Of a stretch of 64,000 nucleotides of DNA, positions 41,987 to 50,428 are shown piece by piece. Positions within the stretch are counted from its first letter, which is position 1. Each line of letters starts with the position of its first letter. The notes below the pieces were generated by a model that did no database searches, was not told the origin of the DNA, and worked only from the letters and a program-made list of their open reading frames with translations. The stretch lies in the NCBI GenBank assembly GCA_001689515.1, contig LUJR01000009.1:124001-188000 (forward strand), read 5' to 3'. The DNA comes from Bacteroidales bacterium M7. Its GTDB lineage: Bacteria; Bacteroidota; Bacteroidia; Bacteroidales; Muribaculaceae. A program made the position numbers and the translations under genes.

Positions 41987-42202
41987 ATGACGGAAGATCA
42001 GATGAACAGCTATCGGCTAACGTCGATGGAGGAGCCGGGTGACGAGCGCATGGATCAGATCATGCGAGAGGTTGCTGAGGATGCCCGCGAGAGCACTCGC
42101 AGGGCTGCTGAGCGTGTGGCTGCCGGGATTGAAGCTGCGACACAAGAAGCCCAGGAAAAATGGGGTGATGCTATAAATCGAATCAAGAATGACCTCAAGT
42201 GA
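41987..42202 (+). CDS. Small helical protein paired with the zeta toxin (possible antitoxin)
   Basis: 71 residues: MTEDQMNSYRLTSMEEPGDE, then a long charged amphipathic helix (MDQIMREVAEDARESTRRAAERVAAGIEAATQEAQEKW). No DNA-binding motif seen. Its stop lies inside the zeta gene (14-bp overlap), so the two are translationally coupled. The size, charge and position fit an antitoxin or binding partner, but I have no homology evidence. Confidence 0.75.
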   Translation: MTEDQMNSYRLTSMEEPGDERMDQIMREVAEDARESTRRAAERVAAGIEAATQEAQEKWGDAINRIKNDLK

Positions 42203-42791
42203 GCATCGTCCTGTTATGATTGTGATTGCTGGACCTAACGGCTCTGGCAAAACTTCTGTGACTTCCAAAATTCTTCACCATGAATGGTTGGAGGATTCGG
42301 AATACATTAATCCCGACAACGTGGCTCGTGATGTTTTTGGCGACTGGAACAATCAGGATGCTGTCCTCAAAGCTGCCAACTATTGTAATGATTGGCGTGA
42401 AAGATGTCTTGAAGAACGCAAAAGTCATATCTTTGAAACTGTAATGTCTGCCAGTGATAAGGTCGATTATATCCTTCGCGCAAAGCAAGCAGGATTTTTC
42501 ATAAGACTGTTTTTTGTATCAACGGAATCTCCGACAATCAACGCCAAGCGTGTTGCAAACCGTGTGCTAAATGGAGGTCATGATGTACCTATCACCAAAA
42601 TAATATCTCGATATGATAAGTCTATTGCGAATTGCAGAATCCTGTCAGCCATTGTTGACCGTCTTTATGTCTATGACAACTCAATAGAAGATGCCGAAGC
42701 CCGGTTGCTATTCCGTTTGAGTGATGGAAAACTGGCAAAACGATACGTTGATGACCTCCCAGTATGGGCTTCTCCGATTCTACCGAAGTAA
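42189..42791 (+). CDS. Zeta-toxin family kinase
   Basis: 200 residues from the ATG at 42189; an alternative ATG at 42216 would start MIVIAGPNGSGKT. P-loop GPNGSGKT (15-22), then YINPDNVARDVFGDWNN, HIFETVMS (with the family Glu), KQAGFFIRLFFVSTESP, and VANRVLNGGHDVP with the conserved Arg residues. Zeta toxins phosphorylate UDP-GlcNAc or related sugars and block wall synthesis; many chromosomal homologues have unknown substrates. It follows the 71-residue gene and is 4 bp before ogt. Confidence 0.85.
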   Translation: MTSSEHRPVMIVIAGPNGSGKTSVTSKILHHEWLEDSEYINPDNVARDVFGDWNNQDAVLKAANYCNDWRERCLEERKSHIFETVMSASDKVDYILRAKQAGFFIRLFFVSTESPTINAKRVANRVLNGGHDVPITKIISRYDKSIANCRILSAIVDRLYVYDNSIEDAEARLLFRLSDGKLAKRYVDDLPVWASPILPK

Positions 42792-42795
42792 TGTA

Positions 42796-43305
42796 ATGGG
42801 AGAGGAGATTATCGTTTGCAGATATGAGACGCCATGTGGCAGGCTTATGCTCGGTTCATATGGCGATAGGCTTTGCCTGTGTGACTGGCAGGTGGAGAAG
42901 CACCGTGACCATGTAGCCAGTCGTCTCCAGCGTGTGCTCCACGCCACGTTTGATTACGGGACTTCGATAGTGATAGACAAGGCTGTGCGTCAGCTTGACG
43001 AATTCTTTGCCCGGATGCGTCAGGAGTTTGACGTGCCGCTGATGTTTGTGGGCACGGAGTTCCAGAAAAAGGTATGGGACGAACTGCTTAAGATTCCATA
43101 TGGCGAGACGGTTTCCTACGGTGAAATGGCATGGAATATCGGGATGCCCAAGGCGGTCAGAGCTGTGGCTAACGCCAACGGTGCTAACGCTCTTTCGATT
43201 TTCGCTCCCTGCCACCGGGTGATAGAGAGTGACGGTTCCTTGACTGGATACGGAGGCGAGATGGCAGCCAAAGAATTCCTGTTGAAACTTGAACACTCGT
43301 TGTGA
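42796..43305 (+). CDS. ogt: Methylated-DNA-protein-cysteine methyltransferase
   Basis: 169 residues from the ATG at 42796; the open frame to 42721 overlaps the zeta gene and is rejected. Active-site motif PCHRVI with Cys139, preceded by IPYGETVSYGEMAWNIG and NANGANALSIFAPC, the normal Ogt/Ada-C arrangement. It removes alkyl groups from O6-alkylguanine in a suicide reaction. It is 4 bp behind the zeta gene and so probably in the same transcript. Confidence 0.95.
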   Translation: MGEEIIVCRYETPCGRLMLGSYGDRLCLCDWQVEKHRDHVASRLQRVLHATFDYGTSIVIDKAVRQLDEFFARMRQEFDVPLMFVGTEFQKKVWDELLKIPYGETVSYGEMAWNIGMPKAVRAVANANGANALSIFAPCHRVIESDGSLTGYGGEMAAKEFLLKLEHSL

Positions 43306-43340
43306 ACGAGAACTGAATTATGAAGTTTGATCAATAATCT

Positions 43341-44534
43341 ATGGAAACAAGCTCGCAAAAAGAACGCACCATATTCACTATACTCATAGCCATCAGTTTC
43401 GCGCATCTGCTCAACGATATGATGCAGTCCATCATACCGTCGATATATCCTATCATCAAAGAAAAATACGGCTTTACGTTCGGGCAGATCGGCATCATCA
43501 CGTTGGTGTTTCAGATGACATCATCGATACTTCAGCCTTTTGTCGGACGGTATGCCGACAAGCATCCGCAGCCGTTCTCGTTGTCCACGGGCATGGTCTT
43601 CACCCTGGTGGGAATTGTGCTGCTTTCTGTCGCTGACAATTACGCTCTTATCCTCCTGGCGGTGGGAGTGATAGGGTGCGGGTCGTCGATATTTCACCCC
43701 GAGGCTTCACGCATAGCCCAGATGGCAGGTGGACTGAAGAAAGGGCTTGCGCAGTCGATATTTCAGGTCGGCGGAAATGGCGGTAGTGCCATCGGTCCGT
43801 TGCTGGCTGCCATAATCATCATCCCCTTCGGTCAGCAGTCGATAATATGGTTTGCCATCGCCGCTGTTGTTGCCGGACTGACGCTGCTTCCAGTGGGACG
43901 GTGGTACGAGACCCAGCTGCATAAACTGAAAGCAAAGGTTGTTACCCCTAACCCCGCCGTGCTTGCCCTGACATCACGCCGAATACATTGGGCGATATTT
44001 ATACTGTGTGTGCTGACATTCTCCAAGTATTTCTACATGGCGAGCATGACCAGCTATTTCACATTCTTCCTTATCAACAAGTTCGGCGTCGACATACAGG
44101 TATCTCAGCTCTGTCTTTTCGGTTTCATGGGTGCGGTGGCGATAGGCACTGTCCTGGGAGGCAGTCTGGGCGACCGTTATGGACGCAAATATGTGATATG
44201 GGGCTCGATTCTCGGTGCGGCTCCGTTTGCGTTGGCACTTCCTTATGTCAATTTCACCTTGACCATAATCCTCGCCGTCATAATCGGATTGGTAATCTCC
44301 TCGGCATTCTCAGCCATCCTTGTCTATGCTACAGAACTCAAGCCTGACAAGGTAGGCATGATGGCAGGACTGTTCTTCGGACTCAATTTCGGTCTCGGAG
44401 GCATAGGCTCAGCGTTTTTCGGCTGGCTCGCCGACAGGACCAGCATCGAATTCATCTTCCAAATAAGCACCCTGCTCCCCCTCTTAGGTATCATCACCGC
44501 CTTCCTCCCCAACATCGAGCCCAAAAGACGCTAA
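43341..44534 (+). CDS. MFS transporter, fosmidomycin-resistance (Fsr) type
   Basis: 397 residues, 12 membrane segments. FAHLLNDMMQSIIPSIYPIIKEKYGFTFGQIG near the start is the Fsr signature, followed by LQPFVGRYADKHPQP, GCGSSIFHPEASRIAQ and GLAQSIFQVGGNGGSAIGPLLA. The second half repeats the loop as GGSLGDRYGRKYVIWGS. E. coli Fsr gives fosmidomycin resistance; the natural substrate is unknown. 35 bp after ogt. The 3' end is C-rich. Confidence 0.92.
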   Translation: METSSQKERTIFTILIAISFAHLLNDMMQSIIPSIYPIIKEKYGFTFGQIGIITLVFQMTSSILQPFVGRYADKHPQPFSLSTGMVFTLVGIVLLSVADNYALILLAVGVIGCGSSIFHPEASRIAQMAGGLKKGLAQSIFQVGGNGGSAIGPLLAAIIIIPFGQQSIIWFAIAAVVAGLTLLPVGRWYETQLHKLKAKVVTPNPAVLALTSRRIHWAIFILCVLTFSKYFYMASMTSYFTFFLINKFGVDIQVSQLCLFGFMGAVAIGTVLGGSLGDRYGRKYVIWGSILGAAPFALALPYVNFTLTIILAVIIGLVISSAFSAILVYATELKPDKVGMMAGLFFGLNFGLGGIGSAFFGWLADRTSIEFIFQISTLLPLLGIITAFLPNIEPKRR

Positions 44535-44570
44535 TCCCCCTCTAATAGCAACCATGGCAGTTTATCATAT

Positions 44571-44661
44571 TGTAGGGACATGCCGTGGCATGTCCGCTTA
44601 TGGCAAATTTGGCATACGGAACGTTTCTGAGATGCGGACATGCCGTGGCATGTCCCTACAA
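44571..44661. repeat. REPIN-like doublet
   Basis: TGTAGGGACATGCCGTGGCA with TGTCCG faces CGGACATGCCGTGGCATGTC and CCTACA, 91 bp end to end, between convergent MFS and M6 protease genes. Confidence 0.85.
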
Positions 44662-44780
44662 GAGGTCTACGGGATGTCATGGGTGCATGGGGCTTCATGT
44701 CGTTTATAACCAGAGCGTGCCGCATGGACTGTTTGAGATATGAGTCTATGCGGCACGCTATGTCTCTGTGCTTTATATGA

Positions 44781-47291
44781 TCAGGGGATATAAACTTTGG
44801 TGGTGTGGGTGCCTTGGCGGCGGATGTAGATGCCGGGGGTGAGGGCGGTGGGGGATATGGGTTGGCCTTGGAGGGTGAAGTATTCGGCTGCCTCGTCCGT
44901 TAGGTCGGCTGTGGGGTCGGTGATGGACGAGTTGGCGAGGTCTACTGTCACTGTTTCTGACCAGGGGCTTTCGCTGTGGGTAGTGAGGTCGGTGGGGACG
45001 GATTTGACACGATAGTCGTAGGCGGTGCCTGGTTTGAGCCCTGTCACTACATACTGTGTGTCGGTGATGCCAGTGATGGTCATATTGCTCTGATCGCCGC
45101 TGATCGCTGGGGCTTTCAGGGCTTTTGATGTTGCTGTGGTGGCATCGCCGAGATATATGTCGGCACTGTAGAGGAAAGCGCGTTTCTTGGCTGCGACAGT
45201 CTCTATCTTGATCTTGAAATTCTTGCTGAGGTTGGAGAGTAGGACAGTGTAATCCTTGGCTGTCTTATCTACGGTGATTTCAGCTGTTGATAGCTTTGTG
45301 GTGCCTGACATGGCTGATATGCGGAGTGTCACGCCGGTGTCATTGTTAAATGACCGGGCATTGACAGTGACGGTAGCACAGTCATAATCGCTTATGGTGA
45401 AATCTGATTTTGTCACGACTCCGCCGGTCTTGCTGTTGCTGCCAAACTTTATGGCTTCGGTGGTGCCGCCATACTGGGTGTAAAATTCCGTGGAGCCTTC
45501 CGCTGTCCAGTCCTTTGTATAATCTCCGCCTTTGACAAATTTGGAGGATAGAGCCAGTTCATATTTGATATCGCGATGCTCGAACACATTGAGTGTGTAT
45601 GTCACATCGTTGTTGTCGGCGGCAGCCCATACGGCAGTAAAGGAATCTGAGCCGTTGATGGTCGGAACGTTGCTGCCGTTGACTGTAGGTGGTGCTACCG
45701 GCGGCAGTTTGGCTTTTGAAACCCAGAATGATATTGAGCCGTCATTATTTCGTGTCATTTCGGTCACAGGCATGCCGATTTCTTTGCCTGTGTTTGGGCT
45801 GAATGAGGGGGTAGACTCGTCGGTCAGTTCAACGGCATTGCCATAGGGCCAAAGGTCGCCGAGAAGACTTTGCTCATCGGGTTCGTAGTAGATATCTCCG
45901 GCGTAGGTGAAGCGGTTTAGTTTCAGCTCGCCGTCGGCAGGGATAAGCGTCATGCGTTGGAGGTCGTAGTCATTGACGTAGTTGCCGTCCCATGCGCTTT
46001 TGCTGTAGGTCACGTGGGAGATTATAAGTCCTTCAGTGGGCATGTATGTATCCCAGCCCTGCTGTGCACGGTTCTCTATTATGTAGTATTCGCTGGCATC
46101 AGCTGGGTTGGTGATTTTCACGGCTTTGTCCGTAGTGGCGTTTCCAGAGTTGAACACAGGGAGCGTGTAATGGATATTGTCGGCTGCGTCATCTATTTTC
46201 AGCCATCCCATAAATTCCTTTTCGTAAGCAGAGTAGCCGATGGGGGTGTAGCCGTCATCGTTGTAGCTGCCCGAATCCATGAGCGACCATGATGCCATGC
46301 CGAAATGACCGTTGTAATTCGTGTCATAGAAATCGGGCAATCCGAGACAGTGTGAAAATTCGTGGCAGAAAGTGCCAATACCCTCCACCTTGGGTGCGCC
46401 GCTCATGACATTAAGTTCGTTGAACACGGCAAAGCGGTCTATCTTGGTGGAGTTATATGTAAGTGCCTTTTGGTAGTCAGATGATGACAGCTCCCACTGG
46501 CAGGGCCATATTGATTCGTCTACATCAGAAGAAGCCTCGCCTTCGCCTGCGTATAGCACGATGACTGTGTCACACTCGCCATCGCCGTCATTGTCATACT
46601 TGCTGAAATCGATCTGACCTGACAGCCCGATGCAAGCCTGGGCTACCATCGTGCCCACGCCTTTGTCATCGCCACGGTAATCATTGCCTCCATATGTAGC
46701 GCGGTTGCCGGGCAAGGTATAAGGACCGTAGATGTCAAACTGTGGCTGGAACATGCCGTTGGACTGATCTTCGAAATACTGTCGTGCGCTCGTGGCTCCG
46801 TCTTTGAAGAATTTTTCAAAAGTTGACAGGGGATTGCTGTCAAGAAACTTCTTGTCGGTATATTGCACGAGCAGAACCGGGATTCTTGCTTTGCCCTTGT
46901 TGACTACCTCGCCTGTCCTTTTAGGCATGCTTGATGCTGACATCTTGCGGCTGGCAGATGCTCTTGAGCGCAATATTTTTTCGCCAGAGAGATTCTGCGC
47001 GTTATCCTTCAGAAATGACTCCTCAGCGGCAGTGCGGTCGGCTTTGTCGTGGGCTTTGATGGAGGAGAGCCCCGAGGGTGTCAGGTAATGGAAATCCTGT
47101 GATGAATCTGTGCGTCCGACAGGTATACCGTCAGTCGTGATGTATATGTGGCTTCGTTCGTCACCGATTTTGATTACTTCAATAGTGTTTCCGTCGCTCT
47201 GTGTTATGGTATATGTGCCTTTACGTGCGATTACTGCCATAGTGGGCAGCGCAAGCGAGATGGCGAGGAGTGATAGGAAGGTCTTTTTCAT
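44781..47291 (-). CDS. M6 family metalloprotease with C-terminal sorting-like tail
   Basis: 836 residues with a signal peptide (MKKTFLSLLAISLALPTMA). Propeptide-like region, then the M6 catalytic domain: the zinc motif HEFSHCLGLPDF (about residues 309-320) with the following YDTNYNGHFGMASWSLMDSGSY. A beta-sandwich and a fibronectin-type region follow (YVVTGLKPGTAYDYRVKSVP). The end (YFTLQGQPISPTALTPGIYI plus RRQGTHTTKVYIP) resembles T9SS type A sorting tails. Relatives include immune-inhibitor A type proteases and the Porphyromonas 84-kDa antigen. Secreted peptidase, by family. Confidence 0.88.
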   Translation of the reverse strand: MKKTFLSLLAISLALPTMAVIARKGTYTITQSDGNTIEVIKIGDERSHIYITTDGIPVGRTDSSQDFHYLTPSGLSSIKAHDKADRTAAEESFLKDNAQNLSGEKILRSRASASRKMSASSMPKRTGEVVNKGKARIPVLLVQYTDKKFLDSNPLSTFEKFFKDGATSARQYFEDQSNGMFQPQFDIYGPYTLPGNRATYGGNDYRGDDKGVGTMVAQACIGLSGQIDFSKYDNDGDGECDTVIVLYAGEGEASSDVDESIWPCQWELSSSDYQKALTYNSTKIDRFAVFNELNVMSGAPKVEGIGTFCHEFSHCLGLPDFYDTNYNGHFGMASWSLMDSGSYNDDGYTPIGYSAYEKEFMGWLKIDDAADNIHYTLPVFNSGNATTDKAVKITNPADASEYYIIENRAQQGWDTYMPTEGLIISHVTYSKSAWDGNYVNDYDLQRMTLIPADGELKLNRFTYAGDIYYEPDEQSLLGDLWPYGNAVELTDESTPSFSPNTGKEIGMPVTEMTRNNDGSISFWVSKAKLPPVAPPTVNGSNVPTINGSDSFTAVWAAADNNDVTYTLNVFEHRDIKYELALSSKFVKGGDYTKDWTAEGSTEFYTQYGGTTEAIKFGSNSKTGGVVTKSDFTISDYDCATVTVNARSFNNDTGVTLRISAMSGTTKLSTAEITVDKTAKDYTVLLSNLSKNFKIKIETVAAKKRAFLYSADIYLGDATTATSKALKAPAISGDQSNMTITGITDTQYVVTGLKPGTAYDYRVKSVPTDLTTHSESPWSETVTVDLANSSITDPTADLTDEAAEYFTLQGQPISPTALTPGIYIRRQGTHTTKVYIP

Positions 47292-47322
47292 GCAATTTGT
47301 GGTTATGTGTTGGCAAGAATTG

Positions 47323-47330
47323 CAAAATTA
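47323..47330 (-). promoter_or_regulatory. -7 box of the M6 protease promoter
   Basis: TAATTTTG followed by C on the minus strand, matching TAnnTTTG exactly, 32 bp before the ATG at 47291. No good -33 TTTG was found at 19-21 bp upstream. Confidence 0.45.
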
Positions 47331-47390
47331 ACTATCAGTATGTGTTGTTAAATAATTTTTAGAGTTAAAACTTCTAAAATCAATATTACT

Positions 47391-48497
47391 CTACCAGGGT
47401 GTAAGTAGTTCGCCGCCGAAATCTATAAGCAGTTGCCTGCCTTCGATATCCATGGATGAGGATACCGCGTGGGCATTGTGGACCGACACCCCTAACAGTC
47501 TGACAGGATGGTTGGCGCAGTCGACGCCTCTGGCAAGCCGCTGAGCATATTCGGTCAGCATTGACTCCGAATCAAATGTGTCGGGAATTGTCACACTGCG
47601 TGTGATCTGGGTGAAGTCATGAAATTTGACTTTCAATGTCAGCGTATGTCCAGAGAAGTTTTTGCGAGCAAGTCGCCCTGTAAGATCTTTGATGAGCGGT
47701 AGCAACTGTTGTTCCAATTCCTCGGGATCGGAAATGTCATGGTCAAATGTTTCCTCGCATCCGACGGATTTGCGCTGTCGCACAGGAGTTACCGGGCGGT
47801 CATCTATCCCTCGGGCAAAGTTATAATATATGATGCCTGATTTGCCGAATTCGTCAGTCAACTGTTGCAGTGAACGTTGGCGCAGTTGAAGTCCGTTGTG
47901 TATGCCTATGTCATGCATATGTCGGGCTGTGACAGGTCCCACACCCCAGAATCGCTCGATGTCTAGGCGGTCGATAAACTCTATAGCCCGTGAGGGGTGT
48001 ATGGTGCACAGTCCGTCGGGCTTGCGGTAATCCGATGCTATCTTGGCAAGGAACTTGTTATATGACACTCCTGCCGATGCGACAAGCTGGAGTCGTTCCC
48101 TTATCTTAGCCTTGATTTTTATGGCTATATCCACGGCAAACTCTATGCCGGGCTTGTTGTCGGTCACATCCAGGAAAGCCTCGTCGAGTGATAGCGGCTC
48201 TATGATGTCGGTATATTCACGGAATATGTCATGGATGGATGCTGATACCTCCTTATAGGCATCCATGCGTCCGGGCACGAAAATCAGGTGCGGACATCGC
48301 CGCTTGGCTGTCACCGATGGCATTGCCGAGTGGATGCCATATCGCCGCGCCTCATAACTTGCCGTGGCGACCACTCCGCGGGGTCCGTCGTGTCCCACCA
48401 CTATGGGGCGGCCGCGCAGCTGTGGATTGTCACGCTGCTCTACGGCTGCGAAAAACGCATCCATGTCGATATGTATGATTTTCCTGAGATGCTCCAT
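47391..48497 (-). CDS. dinB: DNA polymerase IV, DinB
   Basis: 368 residues, Y-family polymerase. Motifs: IIHIDMDAFFAAVEQRDNP (catalytic Asp), ARRYGIHSAMPSVTAKRRCPHL, EPLSLDEAFLDVTDN (catalytic Asp-Glu), GVSYNKFLAKIASDYRKPDG, and the little-finger domain SVGCEETFDHDI. It has no C-terminal clamp motif that I can read. Performs translesion synthesis. A -7 box TAAATTTG lies at 48514-48521 on the minus strand. Confidence 0.96.
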   Translation of the reverse strand: MEHLRKIIHIDMDAFFAAVEQRDNPQLRGRPIVVGHDGPRGVVATASYEARRYGIHSAMPSVTAKRRCPHLIFVPGRMDAYKEVSASIHDIFREYTDIIEPLSLDEAFLDVTDNKPGIEFAVDIAIKIKAKIRERLQLVASAGVSYNKFLAKIASDYRKPDGLCTIHPSRAIEFIDRLDIERFWGVGPVTARHMHDIGIHNGLQLRQRSLQQLTDEFGKSGIIYYNFARGIDDRPVTPVRQRKSVGCEETFDHDISDPEELEQQLLPLIKDLTGRLARKNFSGHTLTLKVKFHDFTQITRSVTIPDTFDSESMLTEYAQRLARGVDCANHPVRLLGVSVHNAHAVSSSMDIEGRQLLIDFGGELLTPW

Positions 48498-48513
48498 GAC
48501 CGGGACTGTAATA

Positions 48514-48521
48514 CAAATTTA
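48514..48521 (-). promoter_or_regulatory. -7 box of the dinB promoter
   Basis: TAAATTTG on the minus strand in the context TTTTTCGTAAATTTG, the same context as upstream of the TPR regulator (36346-36354). It is 17 bp before the ATG. The -33 box is unclear and no LexA-like operator was seen. Confidence 0.45.
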
Positions 48522-48583
48522 CGAAAAATACATGCAATTATTTCCCCATCTCTTATTTATTAAGGTGTAAATTTGGGCATAAA

Positions 48584-48615
48584 TTTGTGGGAATGAGATA
48601 AAAACATTATTTTTG
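48584..48615 (+). promoter_or_regulatory. Consensus promoter of the pseudouridine synthase gene
   Basis: TTTG (48584-48587), exactly 20 bp spacing, TATTTTTG (48608-48615), then C: a perfect TTTG-N20-TAnnTTTG promoter. The start codon is not until 48891, which implies a leader RNA of about 270 nt. Confidence 0.8.
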
Positions 48616-48621
48616 CAGTGA

Positions 48622-48890
48622 ATTGAAACAGAAGGTACTTCTATCATCAGATGTTGCGCGAAATGTCATTTCCGTTTATCGTGGTTTTATACGTGACATC
48701 AATGATAATTTCTAAGAAAACTTAATTTTGAACTCTAATCCAAATATAAAAGTTAACACCAAACACAACAACTACTTAACCGCAGCGCCGAGAGGCATAA
48801 GCAATCCCAGTCTGAGTATTGACTCGACTAAATCAAACAAAAAACACCATTCACAATCTAATCTCTAAAAGAAGCGTCTGAACTAAAGTT
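48622..48890 (+). other. Long 5' leader of the pseudouridine synthase mRNA
   Basis: Gene-free from the promoter at 48584-48615 to the ATG at 48891. It is AT-rich, with a short GC-rich core (CGCAGCGCCGAGAGGCATAA, 48780-48799) and A-rich sequence just before the start. I see no known riboswitch motif. It covers most of the 48498-48890 gap. Confidence 0.5.
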
Positions 48891-50396
48891 ATGGAGAGCA
48901 ACGAAAAGAAATCAAAACGCCCTCGTATAGGCGTGTCTGCCCCCATGTCGTCTGACAACTTCCAGTCAGCCAGCGATTTCAACGGCAAGGAAAATTTCAG
49001 TAATTCATCATCTAATGATCATCAGGCTGAATCTGATGGTCAGTCCGAACAGCAGGGAGGTTACCAGCCCCGCCAGTACCAGCCCCGTCAATATCAGCAG
49101 GGCGGCTACCAGCAGCGCCCCTATGGCAACCGTCAGCAGGGCGGCTACCAGCAGCGTCCCTATGGCAACCGTCAGCAGGGCGGCTATCAGCCCCGCCAGC
49201 AGGGCGAAGGTGGCTATCAGCCCCGTCAGGGCGGTTACCAGCCCCGTCCCTACAACAATAACCGCCAGCAGGGCGAGGGCGGCTACCAGCCCCGTCAGGG
49301 TGGCTATCAGCCTCGCCAGCAGGGTGAAGGCGGTTACCAGCCCCGTCCCTACAACAATAACCGCCAGCAGGGTGAAGGCGGCTACCAGCCCCGTCAGGGC
49401 GGCTACCAGCCTCGCCAGCAGGGCGAAGGCGGCTATCAGCCCCGTCAGGGCGGCTACCAGCAGCGTCCCTATAACAATAACCGTCAGCAGGGCGGCTATC
49501 AGCCCCGCCAGCAGCGTCCGTATAACAATCAGGGCGGTCAGCGTCCCTATGGCAACCGCCAGCAGCGTCCCGGTCAGCAGGGCATGCAGCGTAACCAGTT
49601 CGGCATGCCCCACGGAGGCAAGAGCTTTGTGCCTCGTCCCAAGCGCATAGAGTATGAGGAGACAATCGTTGATCCCAACGAACCTATCCGTCTCAACAAA
49701 TACATGGCAAATGCCGGCATCTGCTCACGCCGTGAAGCCGATGAGTTTATCCAGCAGGGTCTGGTGAAGGTCAACGGTGAAGTGGTTACCGAACTCGGCA
49801 CCAAAATCACACGCAATGACAAGGTGGAATACGATGACAAGGTCGTAGCCCTGGAGCGCAAGTGCTATATCCTGCTCAACAAGCCCAAGGATTGCGTAAC
49901 CACCAGCGACGATCCCAACGGACGTCTTACAGTCATGGATCTGGTCAAGAACGCATGTGAGGAGCGCATATACCCCGTCGGCCGTCTCGACCGCAACACT
50001 ACTGGCGTGCTTCTGCTCACCAACGACGGTGACTTGGCTTCCAAGCTGACACACCCCAAGTATGTCAAGAAGAAAATCTACCACGTATGGTGTGACAAGG
50101 ACATCGCCGAAGAGGATATGCAGCGCATAGCCGACGGCATAGAGCTTGAGGACGGTCCCATCCATGCCGATGCTATCAGCTACGCCACCATGACCGACCG
50201 CAACCAGGCTGGTATCGAGATCCACTCTGGACGTAACCGCGTGGTGCGCCGCATCTTCGAGAGCCTCGGCTATCATGTGACTAAGCTCGACCGCGTGTAT
50301 TTCGCAGGTCTGACCAAGAAAAATCTTCCCCGCGGACGCTGGCGTTATCTCACCCAGGAGGAGGTCAACTTCCTCAAGATGGGTTCGTTTGAATAA
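48891..50396 (+). CDS. RsuA/RluB-family pseudouridine synthase with long Gly/Gln/Arg-rich disordered N-terminus
   Basis: 501 residues. Residues about 50-245 are repeats of the type QGGYQPRQ, QQRPYGNR and RPYNNNRQQGEGGYQP, with no charge other than Arg and a little Glu. An S4 domain (about 263-325, IRLNKYMANAGICSRREADE) and the catalytic domain follow, with GRLDRNTTGVLLLTNDGDLA (catalytic Asp) and EIHSGRNRVVRRIFESLGY. It modifies uridine in rRNA (RluB position 2605 or RsuA 516 by family, not decidable here). The arginine-glycine-tyrosine repeat is like RNA-binding disordered proteins. asnS follows after 32 bp. Confidence 0.93.
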   Translation: MESNEKKSKRPRIGVSAPMSSDNFQSASDFNGKENFSNSSSNDHQAESDGQSEQQGGYQPRQYQPRQYQQGGYQQRPYGNRQQGGYQQRPYGNRQQGGYQPRQQGEGGYQPRQGGYQPRPYNNNRQQGEGGYQPRQGGYQPRQQGEGGYQPRPYNNNRQQGEGGYQPRQGGYQPRQQGEGGYQPRQGGYQQRPYNNNRQQGGYQPRQQRPYNNQGGQRPYGNRQQRPGQQGMQRNQFGMPHGGKSFVPRPKRIEYEETIVDPNEPIRLNKYMANAGICSRREADEFIQQGLVKVNGEVVTELGTKITRNDKVEYDDKVVALERKCYILLNKPKDCVTTSDDPNGRLTVMDLVKNACEERIYPVGRLDRNTTGVLLLTNDGDLASKLTHPKYVKKKIYHVWCDKDIAEEDMQRIADGIELEDGPIHADAISYATMTDRNQAGIEIHSGRNRVVRRIFESLGYHVTKLDRVYFAGLTKKNLPRGRWRYLTQEEVNFLKMGSFE

Positions 50397-50428
50397 AATC
50401 GTCATCTGCAAGACATAAAAGTTAATAG

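Noticed and set aside
49040..49600. Tandem repeats that at first resemble a repeat array
   Set aside because: Units are in frame, encode a continuous protein segment, vary in length and have no unique spacers, so it is not a CRISPR array.
49008..49665. Two long antisense frames opposite the pseudouridine synthase repeat
   Set aside because: They are Leu/Ala- or Asp/Arg-rich mirror images of the low-complexity repeat, without start signals or independent motifs.
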